Below, piece after piece: positions 53,096 through 61,230 of a DNA stretch of 64,000 nucleotides (its first letter is position 1; every line of letters starts with the position of its first letter). The stretch lies in the NCBI RefSeq assembly GCF_002920535.1, contig NZ_PQSS01000030.1:1-64000 (forward strand), given 5' to 3'. Made by a program: the position numbers and the translations under genes. This stretch comes from Streptomyces sp. Ru71 (GTDB lineage: Bacteria; Actinomycetota; Actinomycetes; Streptomycetales; Streptomycetaceae). Under the pieces are notes generated by a model. The model was not told where the DNA came from, did no database searches, and worked only from the letters and a program-made list of their open reading frames with translations.

Positions 53096-53481
53096 GACGG
53101 GCCTGCCCCCTCAACCTTCGGCGGCGGCCCCCTGCCGCCACCTTCCCTCTCGAAGGTAGGGGCCGGATAAAGCCATCTCGTCGTGCTGCCCGGTGAGGTG
53201 CGCACGCCCCCGCTCCTCCCCTCGGTGCCCCGCCGTCTCCCCTCAGGGGCGGAGCGTGCCCCTTACATCTGTCGACGGAGGTGGGGGCCATGGATCAGGG
53301 TGCCCGAATCGGACGGCAGGGCCCCGCTTTGTGATTACACAAGGTTGTTGAACAAGTCACAGCTGCGTGGAGAGGTTGATCCGCACCCGCCTCATCGGCC
53401 AGAGTTTCGCGCAATCCCTTCCGGGACCACGGCCGTCGTGCCCGCCCCCACGGGGCGCGACGGCCGCTCTATGGTGGGCGG
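53096..53481. other. 386-base intergenic region with AT-rich dyads
   Basis: Divergent region between the MMPL and DUF1697 genes. At 53329-53342 is TTGTGATTACACAA, with TTGTG/CACAA arms. At 53345-53355 is TTGTTGAACAA. The outer TGTGA (53330-53334) and TCACA (53357-53361) also face each other. A long hairpin with GGCCGTCG/CGACGGCC arms lies at about 53431-53466. TATGGT (53470-53475) stands six bases before the ATG. Nothing convincingly coding was seen. Confidence 0.5.
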
Positions 53482-54027
53482 ATGACGACGTATGCGGCGC
53501 TGCTGCGCGGAATCAACGTGGGCGGCAGCAGAAAGCTGCCGATGGCCGAACTGCGCTCCCTGATGAGCGGTCTGGGCCTGGACGACCCCCGCACCTACCT
53601 CCAGAGCGGCCAGGCCGTCTTCTCCTCGGCTCACGGCGACGAGGAGTCCCTCGCCGCCGGCCTCACGGAGGCGATCGAGCGGCAGTTCGGCTTCCGGGTC
53701 GATGTGATCGTGCGCGACCACGCCTATCTGAAGGCGGTCGCCGACGCCTGCCCGTTCCCGGCCGCCGAGCTGGAGGCCAAGCAGCTGCACGTCACGTACT
53801 TCTCCGGCCAGGTCGGCCCGGAGCGGTTCGCGGAGATCGACCCGGCCGCCTACCTCCCCGAGGAGTTCCGCCTCGGCGACCGCGCCCTGTACCTGTACGC
53901 CCCGGAGGGCCTCGGCCGTTCCAAGCTCGGCGAGGCGCTGTCCCGGCCGCGCGTGAACAAGGGCCTGATCGCCACGAGCCGCAACTGGAACACGGTCGTC
54001 AAGCTGGTGGAGATGACCGCGGACTGA
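53482..54027 (+). CDS. DUF1697 family protein
   Basis: A 181-aa cytoplasmic protein of the DUF1697 family, recognised by the start TTYAALLRGINVGG and by PMAELRSLMSGLGL, TYLQSGQAVF and RNWNTVVKL at the end. The family has a ferredoxin-like fold and no established biochemical role. The start fits a leaderless transcript, with TATGGT six bases upstream. The gene stands alone, 163 bases before the nitroreductase-like gene. Confidence 0.92.
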   Translation: MTTYAALLRGINVGGSRKLPMAELRSLMSGLGLDDPRTYLQSGQAVFSSAHGDEESLAAGLTEAIERQFGFRVDVIVRDHAYLKAVADACPFPAAELEAKQLHVTYFSGQVGPERFAEIDPAAYLPEEFRLGDRALYLYAPEGLGRSKLGEALSRPRVNKGLIATSRNWNTVVKLVEMTAD

Positions 54028-54190
54028 GCGCGCCGAGCCCGCTGCGCCGGATCGTGCCCTCGGCCCGCACCCCGGCGCGGCCGGCGCGACCCGCTGTTCG
54101 CCTCCGGTCGCCCGCCGTGCCGATTGGCCCACGGAACCGGCGGCGAAATGGCCCGTCCCCGCGGGCCGCCCGGCCGGTAGCGTCGGCGCC

Positions 54191-54808
54191 ATGACCGACA
54201 CCTCGCCGACCCGCGTCGACTGCTGGTTCGACCCCGCCTGCCCCTTCGCCTGGATCACCTCCCGCTGGCTGCTGGAGGTCGAACGGCACCGCCCCCTCGA
54301 CCTGCGCTTCCATGTGATGAGCCTGTACCTGCACAACATCGGCAACGAACTGCCCGACTGGTACCGCGAGTTGGTCGACGACTCGATCGGCCCGGTCCGG
54401 GTGGCGGTGGCCGCCGCCGAGCGGCACGGCGAGAAGGTCCTGCGCGACCTGTACACCGCCTTCGGCACCCGCATCCACGAGCGCGGGCAGCGGGACTTCG
54501 ACGCGGTGATCGCCGAGTCCCTCGCCGAACTCGGCCTGGACGCCGACCTCGCCGCCGCCGCGCACGACGCGTCCCACGACGACGCCGTGCGCCGCAGCCA
54601 CCAGGCCGGCGCGGAGGCGGAGTCCGGCAAGTACGTGGGCACGCCGACGCTCCACGTCGACGGCACGGTGTGGTTCGGCCCGGTGCTGCGGGCCATCCCG
54701 CGCGGGCAGCGCGCGGCCGAACTCTTCGACAGTTTCCGGGTCCTGGCCGGCGACCCCGACCTCTTCGAACTCAAGCGGACCCGCACGGGCGGACTGTCGT
54801 TCGACTGA
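54191..54808 (+). CDS. DsbA-fold, Rv2466c-like (mycothiol-dependent reductase family) protein with single active-site cysteine
   Basis: A 205-aa thioredoxin-fold protein close to the DsbA-like mycothiol-dependent reductases such as M. tuberculosis Rv2466c. The start CWFDPACPFAWITSRW aligns with the active-site helix. Rv2466c has a CPWC pair, whereas here the motif is CPFA (Cys17, Ala20), so the resolving cysteine is missing. The second family signature VGTPTLHVDG holds the cis-proline. A monothiol mechanism with mycothiol as second thiol is plausible. TAGCGT stands seven bases before the ATG, a leaderless pattern. Confidence 0.9.
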   Translation: MTDTSPTRVDCWFDPACPFAWITSRWLLEVERHRPLDLRFHVMSLYLHNIGNELPDWYRELVDDSIGPVRVAVAAAERHGEKVLRDLYTAFGTRIHERGQRDFDAVIAESLAELGLDADLAAAAHDASHDDAVRRSHQAGAEAESGKYVGTPTLHVDGTVWFGPVLRAIPRGQRAAELFDSFRVLAGDPDLFELKRTRTGGLSFD

Positions 54809-54878
54809 CGTCGTACACGGGTGCGCCGGTGCGGGGTTCGTGTGTCACGATCATCCCGAACATCTGGGGGGTGGTCCG

Positions 54879-55886
54879 ATGGCGGTCGATTCCGCACTGC
54901 TGCGGCCGGTGGTGGATCCGGCGCTGGAAGAAGAGGAACGGGAACTGCTGGCCGGGGCCGGGGCGGGGCTGATCCCCGCGGCCGAGCCGCTGCCCGCCGC
55001 GCCGCGCCGGGGCGGGCGCACGTCCACCGACGTCCTGCTGGCCCTGCCGGTCGCGACACTGTGCGGCTTCCTGCCGGTGGTCGCGCTGCCGCTGCTGCTC
55101 GGCCGGCGCGCGGGCGCGGTCACCGGGGCGCTCGCACAGGCCGGGGTGGTGGCCGCGTGGTGGTGGGGCGGGCTGACCCCGTTCCTGATCACGGTGACGG
55201 CGCTGCAGTGCGTGTCCTGGCTGCTGATCTACGTCTTCGGCTGCGGGATGGACGAGGCGCAGCGGCTCGCCCGCCTCCACCACGGCCACTACTACGTCGA
55301 CGAGGACTTCGGCACCTCGGTGCTGCGCCCGCTCGTCGGCCGGTCGCTGCGCCGCCAGATGCTGCGGACCCAGATCGCCGTGACGACCGTCCTGGAGTCC
55401 GAGGTCAACAAGGCCGGGCTGCTCGACGACGTCGCCAACGCCGTGACCCTGCCGGTGCAGGAGTGGGAGATCGCCCAGGTGCTGGCCGAACTCACCCGGC
55501 TCGCCACGCAGGTGCGCTCCGTCACCGGCAACACCACCGCCTCTCCCCGGGTGCTGGAGGTGCTGGAGCCGCAGAAGCGGGCCCTGCAGCTGTCCGCCGA
55601 GGCGCTGGAGGAGCGGGTCGAGGCGCTGGAGCGGTACGCCGAGCACGTCCGGGCCGCCGACGAGGCGTACCGGGACTGGCAGGCGGTGCAGGAGCTGGAG
55701 GAGCTCGGCGACGACATGGCCGAACTCCTCGCCCGTACCGTGCGCGACGAGCTCGCCGTCGCGGAGATCGAGGGCCTCGCCGACCGGGCCCGGCTGGAGG
55801 CGTTGCAGCGCAGCCTGGGCGAGGCCCGGCAGGCGGGACTGGACCTGGCCGGCGACGGCGACCACGCTTCCGGGGGGACGAGATGA
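54879..55886 (+). CDS. membrane protein with long C-terminal coiled coil
   Basis: A 335-aa protein without a family that I recognise. Two or three hydrophobic segments lie at about residues 50-120 (LLALPVATLCGFLPVVALPL, FLITVTALQCVSWLLIYVFG). The remainder is helical and highly charged with heptad character (ALEERVEALERYAEHVRAAD, LEELGDDMAELLARTVRDEL), a probable coiled coil. The ATG has GGGGGTGG upstream. It overlaps the next gene by ATGA, so the two products are likely to act together, perhaps as a membrane scaffold and its secreted-domain partner. Confidence 0.8.
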   Translation: MAVDSALLRPVVDPALEEEERELLAGAGAGLIPAAEPLPAAPRRGGRTSTDVLLALPVATLCGFLPVVALPLLLGRRAGAVTGALAQAGVVAAWWWGGLTPFLITVTALQCVSWLLIYVFGCGMDEAQRLARLHHGHYYVDEDFGTSVLRPLVGRSLRRQMLRTQIAVTTVLESEVNKAGLLDDVANAVTLPVQEWEIAQVLAELTRLATQVRSVTGNTTASPRVLEVLEPQKRALQLSAEALEERVEALERYAEHVRAADEAYRDWQAVQELEELGDDMAELLARTVRDELAVAEIEGLADRARLEALQRSLGEARQAGLDLAGDGDHASGGTR

Positions 55887-56992
55887 GCGGCCACGCCGAC
55901 ACGACCACCGCCGACGGGCCCCCGCTGTCCCCGGCCGGACGCCGTACGTTCGACCGCGTCCCCGGACCGCTGTGGGTCCTGGCCGCGCTCCTGATCCTCG
56001 CCCAGATCGTGCTCACACTCGCGGCGGTGTTCGGCGGCGGCGACGAGCCGGGCGGCGACAAGCCGGGCGCGGCCGTACCGAGCGACCACGTCCGGATCAC
56101 CTACATCGTCACCGGCGACCGCCCCTCGGCGGACGTGCACTACACCACGCCGCGCGGCGACGAGAGCCATGAGGCCACCGTCCTGCCGTTCAAGGCGACC
56201 TTCACCTTCGACCGCGAGGAACACGTCGCCCTGCTCGTGAGCAACCGCTCCGAACACGGCGCCGGGAACATCATGTGCACCATCCTCGCCGACGGTGTCG
56301 TGGTGCAGCAGGCCAAGGCGAGCGGGGAGTACGCGAACGCCGACTGCAACGGCACCGCCGGCGAGGACAAGCCGCTGCCGGGCGTGCCCGTTCCCTCGCT
56401 CACCCCCGGCGCCGCCCCTCTGCCCCCGGAGTCCCGGCTCAAGACCGTCGTCCCGGTCAAGGACTACCCGGGCCGCGGCTCCCCGGTGATCGGCCGCGTC
56501 ACGGACACCGACGCCCACCTCTCCTACGCCGAGCTGGGCGGCAAGTGGAACCGCAGCCGCCCGACCGACCCCATGCTGGCCGGCTGGAACCGCGAGCAGA
56601 CCTTCGACTCCGAGGCGAAGTGGGCGGCGCAGATCGACTCCGGGCTGGTCGACGGCGACGCGCTGGATCAGGCCACCGGTGCCGACCGGCTGCGCAAGGT
56701 CGCCGGCTTCGAGCAGGACGACCGGCGCAAGTACGCCTACGTCGACGGCGAGACCACCATCCGGGACATCGCCTCCCAGCCCCTCAAGGTCGGCGGCCAT
56801 GACGCCTGGGTCCTGGTCAGCGAGATGCACTTCCGCAAGTACGGGGTCAAGTCGACGATGGACCTGTCGGCCGTCGTCGTCGTGGACACCGGCCGGCCCC
56901 GGCCCTCGGTGCTCTGGATCGCCCTGCCCGAGACCGAGAAGAAGCTCTGGCCGGACATCAACACGATGATCGACTCGCTCCGGGTCACCTGA
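55883..56992 (+). CDS. MmpS-like membrane protein with unknown C-terminal domain
   Basis: A 369-aa single-pass protein. One membrane segment is at about residues 29-50 (PLWVLAALLILAQIVLTLAA). An MmpS-like beta domain follows (HVRITYIVTGDRPSADVHYT, then KATFTFDREEHVALLVSN, with cysteines in MCTIL and NADCNG). A Pro-rich linker leads to a further domain of about 190 residues ending VLWIALPETEKKLWPDIN. MmpS proteins normally assist MmpL exporters, and an MMPL gene is 2.8 kb away, but here the domain is fused to an extra extracytoplasmic module. It is translationally coupled to the coiled-coil membrane protein and overlaps the convergent LysR gene by eight bases. Confidence 0.82.
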   Translation: MSGHADTTTADGPPLSPAGRRTFDRVPGPLWVLAALLILAQIVLTLAAVFGGGDEPGGDKPGAAVPSDHVRITYIVTGDRPSADVHYTTPRGDESHEATVLPFKATFTFDREEHVALLVSNRSEHGAGNIMCTILADGVVVQQAKASGEYANADCNGTAGEDKPLPGVPVPSLTPGAAPLPPESRLKTVVPVKDYPGRGSPVIGRVTDTDAHLSYAELGGKWNRSRPTDPMLAGWNREQTFDSEAKWAAQIDSGLVDGDALDQATGADRLRKVAGFEQDDRRKYAYVDGETTIRDIASQPLKVGGHDAWVLVSEMHFRKYGVKSTMDLSAVVVVDTGRPRPSVLWIALPETEKKLWPDINTMIDSLRVT

Positions 56993-57866
56993 CCCCGAGC
57001 ACGTCGAGCATCGCCCGGGTCGCCGGGCTCGGGTTGAAGCTGCTCCAGGCCAGATACTCGACCCGGCGCGGCCCGTCCACCACCGGCACCAGCACCAGGC
57101 CGGGGTCGCGGGCGGCCAGCGGCCGGATGTACGCCGACGGCAGCAGCGCCACGCCGAGGCCGCGGCCGACCAGCCCGGTCATCAGCTCCACCACACCGGC
57201 CTCGTAGGCCACGTCCCGGGCCAGCCCGGCGGCGGCGAACGCCCGGTCCGACTGGGCCCGGGCGGGCGTGCCGTCGATGAAGTCCACGTACGTCTCCTCG
57301 GCGATCTGCGCCAGCGTGACCCGCTCGGCGCCCGCGAGCCGGTGCCCGGCCGGCACCACCAGCACATGCTCGTCGCGGTCCAGGACGACGGTCTCCACCC
57401 CGGGCGGCCGCTCGTCCTCCGGCATGCCGAGGAAGGCGATGTCCAGCTCGCCGGCGCGGATCGCCGCGGCCAGTTCGTCGCTGCGCCCCGAGCGCAGCCC
57501 CACCCGGACGTCCGGGTGCCGGGCCCGGTAGCGCTGGAGCAGCTCGGGCACGTCCACGGCGGCCGTGGTGACGATCACGCCCACGGCGAGCCGGCCCCGT
57601 ACCGCCCCGGTCGCGGCGGCCGCGTCGGCGACCGCGCGGTCCGCGGCGGCCAGGCACTCGCGTGCGGAGGCGACGAACGCCGCTCCCGCGTCGGTGAGTT
57701 CGACGCGGCGGCTGGAGCGGGCGAACAGCCGGACGCCCAGCTCCCGTTCCAGGGCGGCGATCCGGTGACTGAGCGACGACTGCACCACGAAGCAGCGCTC
57801 GGCGGCCCGGGTGAAGTTGCGGGTGTCGGCCACGGCGACGACGTAGCGCATCTGCTGCAGATCCAC
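56985..57866 (-). CDS. LysR-family transcriptional regulator
   Basis: A 293-aa LysR-type regulator. The DNA-binding domain contains QQMRYVVAVADTRNFTRAAE and VQSSLSHRIAALERELGVRL. The effector domain follows with VVPAGHRLAGAERVTLAQIA and a conserved FIDGTPARAQSDRAFAAAG segment. GTG 57866 yields the customary VDLQQMRY N-terminus; ATG 57887 would add seven residues. It is divergent from an EamA transporter fusion gene, which it presumably controls. Several CATGG words lie in the short intergenic region. Confidence 0.9.
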   Translation of the reverse strand: MDLQQMRYVVAVADTRNFTRAAERCFVVQSSLSHRIAALERELGVRLFARSSRRVELTDAGAAFVASARECLAAADRAVADAAAATGAVRGRLAVGVIVTTAAVDVPELLQRYRARHPDVRVGLRSGRSDELAAAIRAGELDIAFLGMPEDERPPGVETVVLDRDEHVLVVPAGHRLAGAERVTLAQIAEETYVDFIDGTPARAQSDRAFAAAGLARDVAYEAGVVELMTGLVGRGLGVALLPSAYIRPLAARDPGLVLVPVVDGPRRVEYLAWSSFNPSPATRAMLDVLGVR

Positions 57867-57944
57867 CCGATCATGGTCTCGGTTCATGGCTGCCATGGCA
57901 ACCATGTGTTGGACTCATGGCCGGCCGCTGCCGAGACTTTCCCC

Positions 57945-59456
57945 ATGCCTTCCTCGTCCGCTCCCCGGGCGGCCACCGTCGCCCTGACCGCGCTCGCTCC
58001 CGCCGCGTGGGGCACGACGTACGCCGTCACCACGCAACTCCTGCCGCCGGGGCATCCGTTGTTCGCCGGGCTGATGCGGGCCCTGCCCGCCGGTCTGATC
58101 GGTCTCGCGCTCACCCGGAAGGTGCCGCACGGCGCCTGGTGGTGGAAGACCGCCGTCCTCGGCGTGCTCAACATCGGCGCGCTGTTCCCGCTGCTGTTCG
58201 TCGCGGCCGAGCGGCTCCCCGGCGGTGTCGCCGCGACCCTCAGCGCCACCCAGCCGCTGCTGGTCGCCGCGCTGGCCATCGCCGTGCTGCACGACCGGCC
58301 GACGGCCTGGCGCTGGACCTGGGGCGTGCTCGGCGTCGTGGGCGTCGCCCTCGTCGTCCTCGGCCCGCAGGCCAGGCTGGACGCCGTCGGGGTGCTGGCC
58401 GGCCTCGGCGGCACGGCCGGCATGGCCGGCGGCGTCGTGCTCACCAAGCGCTGGGGCCGCCCCGAGGGCGTCAGCCCGCTCACCCTGGCCGGCTGGCAGC
58501 TCACCGCCGGCGGACTGGTGCTGCTCCCGCTCACCTTCGCCGTCGAGGGCATGCCACCGCGCATCGACGCCGACGCGGCCGCCGGTTACCTGTGGCTCGG
58601 CAGCATGGGCGGACTCATCGCCTACACGCTGTGGTTCCGCGGGATCGGCCGGCTCCCGGTCGGCGCGTCCGCCCCGCTGGTGCTGCTGTCCCCGCTGGTC
58701 GCGGCCGTCGTCGGCATCACGCTCGGCGAGTCGCTCACCTGGCCGCAGACCGGCGGCTTCGTCCTCGCCCTGGCCGCCATGCTCGCGGCCCAACTAGACG
58801 TCAGGAGACCTTCGATGACCACACCCATGACGATCGCCGTGCTCGGCGCCACCGGAATGGTCGGCAGCCGCGTGATCGACGAGGCCCGCGCACGCGGCCA
58901 CCGGGTGCTCGCCCTGTCCCGCAAGCCCGCGAGCGAGGACCCGGACGTCGTACCCGTCCCGGTCGACGCGAACGACCCGTCCGCCCTGCGCGAGGCCCTG
59001 ACCGGCTCCGACGCGGTCGTCCTGACCGTACGGACCTTCCCGGCCGACGCCGACTTCCTCACCGCGACGACCCGCACGGTACTGGACGCCGCCGCGGAGC
59101 AGGGGACACGCGTCCTGGTGGTCGGCGGCGCGGGCGCCCTGCGCAGCCCCGGGAACGAGGAGCTGCTCGTGGCCGACAACCCCGCCTACGTCCCCGCCGA
59201 GTACCGGGCCGTGGCCGCCGCAGGAGTCGCCCAACTGGAGACCTGCCGCTCCCACACCGCCGACTGGGTCTACCTGAGCCCGCCCGCCCTCCTCGAACCG
59301 GGCACCCGCACCGGCCGCTACCGCCGAGGCACGGACACCCTGCTCACAGGAGTGGACGGCACCTCATGGATCAGCGCGGAGGACATGGCCGTAGCCATAC
59401 TCGACGAACTGGAAAACCCGGGAACAGACCGCCACATAACGGTCCAGGCCCACTGA
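57945..59456 (+). CDS. EamA transporter fused in frame to an NAD(P)-binding epimerase-like protein
   Basis: One uninterrupted 503-codon frame. Residues 1 to about 283 are a ten-helix EamA/DMT transporter (APAAWGTTYAVTTQLLPPGH at the start). Residues 291-503 are an NmrA/SDR-like NAD(P)-binding domain with IAVLGATGMVGSRVIDEA. No stop separates them. However, ATG 58815 begins the second part with AGGAG at 58803-58807, so a separate 213-aa product can be made. If one base near 58795 were absent, the transporter would end at a TGA overlapping that ATG (ATGA), the common coupled form. The fusion is therefore either real or the result of a one-base insertion. It is divergent from the LysR gene. Confidence 0.75.
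   Translation: MPSSSAPRAATVALTALAPAAWGTTYAVTTQLLPPGHPLFAGLMRALPAGLIGLALTRKVPHGAWWWKTAVLGVLNIGALFPLLFVAAERLPGGVAATLSATQPLLVAALAIAVLHDRPTAWRWTWGVLGVVGVALVVLGPQARLDAVGVLAGLGGTAGMAGGVVLTKRWGRPEGVSPLTLAGWQLTAGGLVLLPLTFAVEGMPPRIDADAAAGYLWLGSMGGLIAYTLWFRGIGRLPVGASAPLVLLSPLVAAVVGITLGESLTWPQTGGFVLALAAMLAAQLDVRRPSMTTPMTIAVLGATGMVGSRVIDEARARGHRVLALSRKPASEDPDVVPVPVDANDPSALREALTGSDAVVLTVRTFPADADFLTATTRTVLDAAAEQGTRVLVVGGAGALRSPGNEELLVADNPAYVPAEYRAVAAAGVAQLETCRSHTADWVYLSPPALLEPGTRTGRYRRGTDTLLTGVDGTSWISAEDMAVAILDELENPGTDRHITVQAH
58803..58817 (+). promoter_or_regulatory. internal ribosome binding site and start for the NAD(P)-binding domain
   Basis: AGGAG at 58803-58807 is seven bases before ATG 58815, which gives MTTPMTIAVLGATG, a natural N-terminus for the SDR-like domain (213 aa to 59456). 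It suggests the second domain is, or recently was, a separate translated gene. Confidence 0.6.
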
Positions 59457-59459
59457 AAC

Positions 59460-59534
59460 GCGCCCCTGAAAGAGGCGCGGGGAACTGCGCGAGTAACCAC
59501 AACGAGCCCGCAGACGAACGACGCCAGAACCCGG
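59460..59534 (+). repeat. interspersed Streptomyces intergenic repeat, copy 2
   Basis: Begins GCGCC...GGCGC (59460-59464 and 59474-59478, a hairpin), continues GCGGGGAACTGCGCGAGTAA, then CCACAAC and CCGCAGACGA. The same words in the same order occur on the minus strand at 509-585. It lies between convergent genes and could act as a terminator. Confidence 0.6.
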
Positions 59535-59545
59535 CAGACGCAGCG

Positions 59546-60298
59546 TCAGGCCCCCAGCGCCGCAGGCAAGGGCACCAGAGCACCCTCGTAACGCTCGACG
59601 AGAACCCGGGCAACCTCCGGCGCCGGCCCCAGCACATCGGCCAGGAGATCCGCCTCGGCCGCACCGCGAGCGATCCGGTCCGGCAGAAACCCGGGAGCCA
59701 GCACGTACGGCGCAACGGCCACCTTCTCGCACCCCAAGGCCCGCAGCGAGCGCACCGCGTCCTCGGTCCGGGGAAACCCCGGGGAGGAACCGCCGGAGGC
59801 GAACGCAGGTCGCACGGCGCACCAACCGGTGTGCCGCCACTCCCGCGCGATTGCTGCGATCACTGCGATCGCCTCCGGGTCGGTGGACCCCGCCGAGGCC
59901 AGGACGACCCCGGTCGAGGACTTGTCGGCGGGGCTCAGCCCCGCCTCGTACAGCCGCCGCTCCAGTGCGGCCAGGAGCAGCGGGGACGGGCCGAGCACGT
60001 CCGCCTGGCGGATGCGCAGGCCCCGCGGAGCGCCCCGCAATACCGCCGGGATGTCCGCCTTGGCGTGGAAGGCGCGGGTCAGCAGCAGCGGAAGGGCCAC
60101 GACGTCCCGCACCCCCTCCGCGGCCAGGGACTCCAGCACCCCCTGCACGGAGGGGATGTTGAAGTCCAGGAACCCGGTCTCCACGCGCAGCCCCGGCCGC
60201 AGCGACCGTACGCGCTCCACCAGGGCGTGCACGGTCGCGGCGTGCCGCGGGTCACGGCTGCCGTGGGCGATGACGAGGAGAACGGGGGCGTGGGACAT
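59546..60298 (-). CDS. sirohydrochlorin chelatase-like protein (CbiX/SirB family)
   Basis: A 250-aa chelatase that inserts iron into sirohydrochlorin to make siroheme, the cofactor of sulfite reductase. It has two CbiX repeats, the first with LLVIAHGSRDPRH (catalytic histidine) and FLDFNIPSVQGVL, the second with RPAFASGGSSPGFPRTEDAV. The HAKADIPAVL helix carries the second histidine. It starts five bases after the ABC permease stop in the same direction, so it belongs to the sulfur operon, which explains its role: siroheme supply for assimilatory sulfite reduction. Confidence 0.93.
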   Translation of the reverse strand: MSHAPVLLVIAHGSRDPRHAATVHALVERVRSLRPGLRVETGFLDFNIPSVQGVLESLAAEGVRDVVALPLLLTRAFHAKADIPAVLRGAPRGLRIRQADVLGPSPLLLAALERRLYEAGLSPADKSSTGVVLASAGSTDPEAIAVIAAIAREWRHTGWCAVRPAFASGGSSPGFPRTEDAVRSLRALGCEKVAVAPYVLAPGFLPDRIARGAAEADLLADVLGPAPEVARVLVERYEGALVPLPAALGA

Positions 60299-60303
60299 GG
60301 GAC

Positions 60304-61230
60304 TCAGCTCTTCACCAGCAGTCCGCGGCTGCGGAGCACCCACCGCTCCAGCGGGCTGAAGATCAGCAGGTCGATCGCGATGCCGACGAACAGGATCAGG
60401 ATGATGGACTCGAACACCATGGACATGGAGCTGGCGTTGCGGCCGTTCTCCAGCAGCGCGCCCAGGCCGACGCCGAGGTCGGGGGAGGAGGCGATGATCT
60501 CCGCGGCCATCAGCGACCGCCAGGAGAACGCCCAGCCCTGCTTCAGACCGGCCAGATAGCCGGGCAGCGCGGCCGGCATCACGATGTGCCGGGCGCCCTT
60601 GAGGCCCGTCGCGCCCATCGTGCGGCCGGCGCGCAGGAACAGCGGCGGCACCTGGTCGATGCCGGACACCAGGCCGTTGGCGATGGACGGGACCGCGCCG
60701 AGCAGGATCACCGCGTACATCATCGAGTTGTTCAGGCCCAGCCAGATCACCGCCGGCGGCACCCAGGCCACGCTGGGCAGGGACTGCAGTCCGGACAGGA
60801 TCGGCCCGATCGCGGCGCGCACGAACTTCACCCGGGCCACGATCAGCCCCAGCGGGGTGCCGATGGCGAGCGCGAAGAGGAAGCCGAGCAGTCCGCGCGA
60901 GATGGACGTCCAGATGTAGCCGAGCAGCTCGCCCTTGAGCCAGGCGTCCTTGAACTCGGTGCCGACGTCGGAGGGCGTGGGCAGCTTGGTCGGGTCGTCC
61001 ACGATCTTCAGGGAGACCAGCGCCTGCCAGACCACCAGGACCACCGCGACCGCGACGATCGGCGGCAGGATCTTCTTCACGAAGGTCTGGCGGAAGGGCG
61101 TGCGGCCGGTCGCCGAGGACTCCAGGGCGTCCAGGCCCGCCTCCAGGCCGCCGAGACCGCCGGCCCGGTCGGCGGAGGCGTCCCGGACGGGGCTGTCCGC
61201 CGTGGTGTCGGTCGTGTCAGTGCTGGCCAT
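60304..61230 (-). CDS. sulfonate/sulfate-type ABC importer permease (SsuC-like)
   Basis: A 308-aa permease with a Thr/Ser/Asp-rich cytoplasmic N-terminus of about 45 residues and six helices. The EAA loop is RTMGATGLKGARHIVMPAAL. It belongs to the nitrate/sulfonate/taurine group, and the sulfur neighbourhood supports a sulfonate or sulfate-ester substrate. ATG 61230 has GGGGAG upstream and lies inside the end of the ATPase gene (14-base overlap), so translation is coupled. Confidence 0.92.
   Translation of the reverse strand: MASTDTTDTTADSPVRDASADRAGGLGGLEAGLDALESSATGRTPFRQTFVKKILPPIVAVAVVLVVWQALVSLKIVDDPTKLPTPSDVGTEFKDAWLKGELLGYIWTSISRGLLGFLFALAIGTPLGLIVARVKFVRAAIGPILSGLQSLPSVAWVPPAVIWLGLNNSMMYAVILLGAVPSIANGLVSGIDQVPPLFLRAGRTMGATGLKGARHIVMPAALPGYLAGLKQGWAFSWRSLMAAEIIASSPDLGVGLGALLENGRNASSMSMVFESIILILFVGIAIDLLIFSPLERWVLRSRGLLVKS

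Noticed and set aside
53183..53485. Small open frame of about 100 codons upstream of the DUF1697 gene
   Set aside because: No ribosome binding site, no family resemblance, and it runs through the AT-rich dyads and a hairpin; more likely non-coding.
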